A stretch of DNA of 64,000 nt from assembly GCA_038087015.1 (NCBI GenBank), contig JASBNA010000001.1, positions 2,542,001 to 2,606,000 of the forward strand. The letters run 5' to 3'. Source of the stretch: Cerrena zonata (lineage: Eukaryota > Basidiomycota > Agaricomycetes > Polyporales > Cerrenaceae). Within the stretch, counting starts at the first letter, position 1; each line of letters starts with the position of its first letter. The notes below the pieces were generated by a model. The model searched no databases. It saw nothing but the letters and a program-made list of their open reading frames with translations, and had not been told where the DNA came from. Below are positions 63,291-64,000 of the stretch, piece after piece. The position numbers and the translations under genes were made by a program.

Positions 63291-64000
63291 TATTTTTTGT
63301 ATCTGTCTTTGCTTGCCCATTGAATGAGTTAGGGTTGCATATATCCCCTCACTCTATTTATTATCTTTGCCATCATCAGCTTCCTTTTTGTAAGTTACAT
63401 TACACCTCCTTGTAGATAAGTTAGAGTACAATAAATTATCTCTATCAATGTTTCTACAGTTTGTTGGTCACTGTTTGCAATCAAATATTGTTCAAGGCAG
63501 CAAAATCTGCTATTAGATAGTTAGCAAGCAACAGATTCTATCAGCAAAAATAGAACTACAATATACATTTTACAACGTTCACTTGGTTGAGGAAATATTA
63601 GAACAGTTGAAGCTATTATAATGGTCAAATTGAAGATTAAAGATTTGAGAAAAAAATATAGATAACTGAAACTTGTCATTTTGACATTGATGAGTGACAT
63701 TGACAGAGAAATGACAAACCAATGAGAAGATATAAGGTATACAACACCCATAAACAAGTAGTCACAGTGAGAAATATACAGAGAACTTGCTTTGGACTTT
63801 AAGAGTGGTGCAGAAAAAGTGAAATTGAAACAGTGAATATATTTGATATTTTAATTGAATGGAAGAGTTGGAGATTGTACAGACATTCTACAATGACAAA
63901 AGTAGTGAGGTAACAGTAGGTACATAGGTTGAAGACAGAGAAAAAAAAGTAACAGAGAAAAGTTACCATTTTAGGGAAACAGTAAGTATAACATCTATAA

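Larger units (their letters stand above)
44778..64000. other. AT-rich, CpG-poor, gene-less repeat compartment
   Basis: Directly after SHP1 the composition changes to AT-rich sequence with few CG dinucleotides and no intact gene to the end of the window. Named elements inside are listed separately. The remaining stretches (44778-45988, 46381-47745, 47869-49442, 51916-53509, 54202-55931, 56880-58427, 58654-60827, 62365-63032, 63291-64000) show no gene or defined repeat that I can support; all their ORFs are short and AT-driven. The block looks like old transposon-derived, mutated heterochromatin. Confidence 0.7.

Noticed and set aside
62980..63340. Isolated TTAGGG words suggesting an interstitial telomere repeat
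   Set aside because: Three single copies of TTAGGGTT without tandem array; expected by chance in AT-rich DNA.
63009..63415. Three overlapping plus-strand ORFs of 93-127 codons
   Set aside because: All arise from the degenerate pyrimidine minisatellite; three frames being open at once is a repeat artefact.

Overview
The window is nuclear DNA of a filamentous basidiomycete, most likely an Agaricomycete. Genes carry many short phase-changing introns of about 50-65 bp with GT..AG ends. The protein set fits this group: SEC13, a 3'(2'),5'-bisphosphate nucleotidase, DUF4470/MYND proteins, mitochondrial EF-G, a GT2 glycosyltransferase, a KRE6-type GH16 protein, a WDR48-like protein, a hexose transporter and a p47/Shp1 UBX protein. 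I assigned exons by hand from splice signals, frame continuity and family knowledge; nothing was run.

Positions 1-44,777 are gene-rich. In order they hold: a gene tail; a one-TM protein; SEC13; a MET22/HAL2-type phosphatase; a tail-to-tail pair of DUF4470 paralogues (the first frameshifted and lacking the MYND finger, the second intact); a Cdc25-like rhodanese gene sharing a 212-bp divergent promoter with mitochondrial EF-G; a decayed gene; the GT2 gene; two inverted copies of an unrecognised cysteine-rich secreted protein flanking KRE6; WDR48-like; hexose transporter; SHP1.

Positions 44,778-64,000 are a gene-less, visibly AT-rich, CpG-poor repeat compartment. I can define in it two solo LTRs with exact 5-bp target duplications, a non-autonomous hAT element with an exact 8-bp duplication, a foldback element with a second partial copy, a roughly 400-bp inverted repeat pair, a (GGGGAA)n tract, a tRNA-like SINE head, palindromes, and a 1.5-kb reading frame broken by nine stops but no frameshift.

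Six gene models (DUF4470 copy 1, Cdc25-like, EF-G, GT2, KRE6, WDR48) need one or more one-base corrections, most of them single-base over-lengths in short homopolymers. Because several of these genes are normally essential, residual assembly error is the most economical explanation, but real decay cannot be excluded. The most novel item is the cysteine-rich secreted family, in which exon structure and a roughly 55-residue repeat coincide and which exists as an inverted pair around a beta-glucan synthesis gene.
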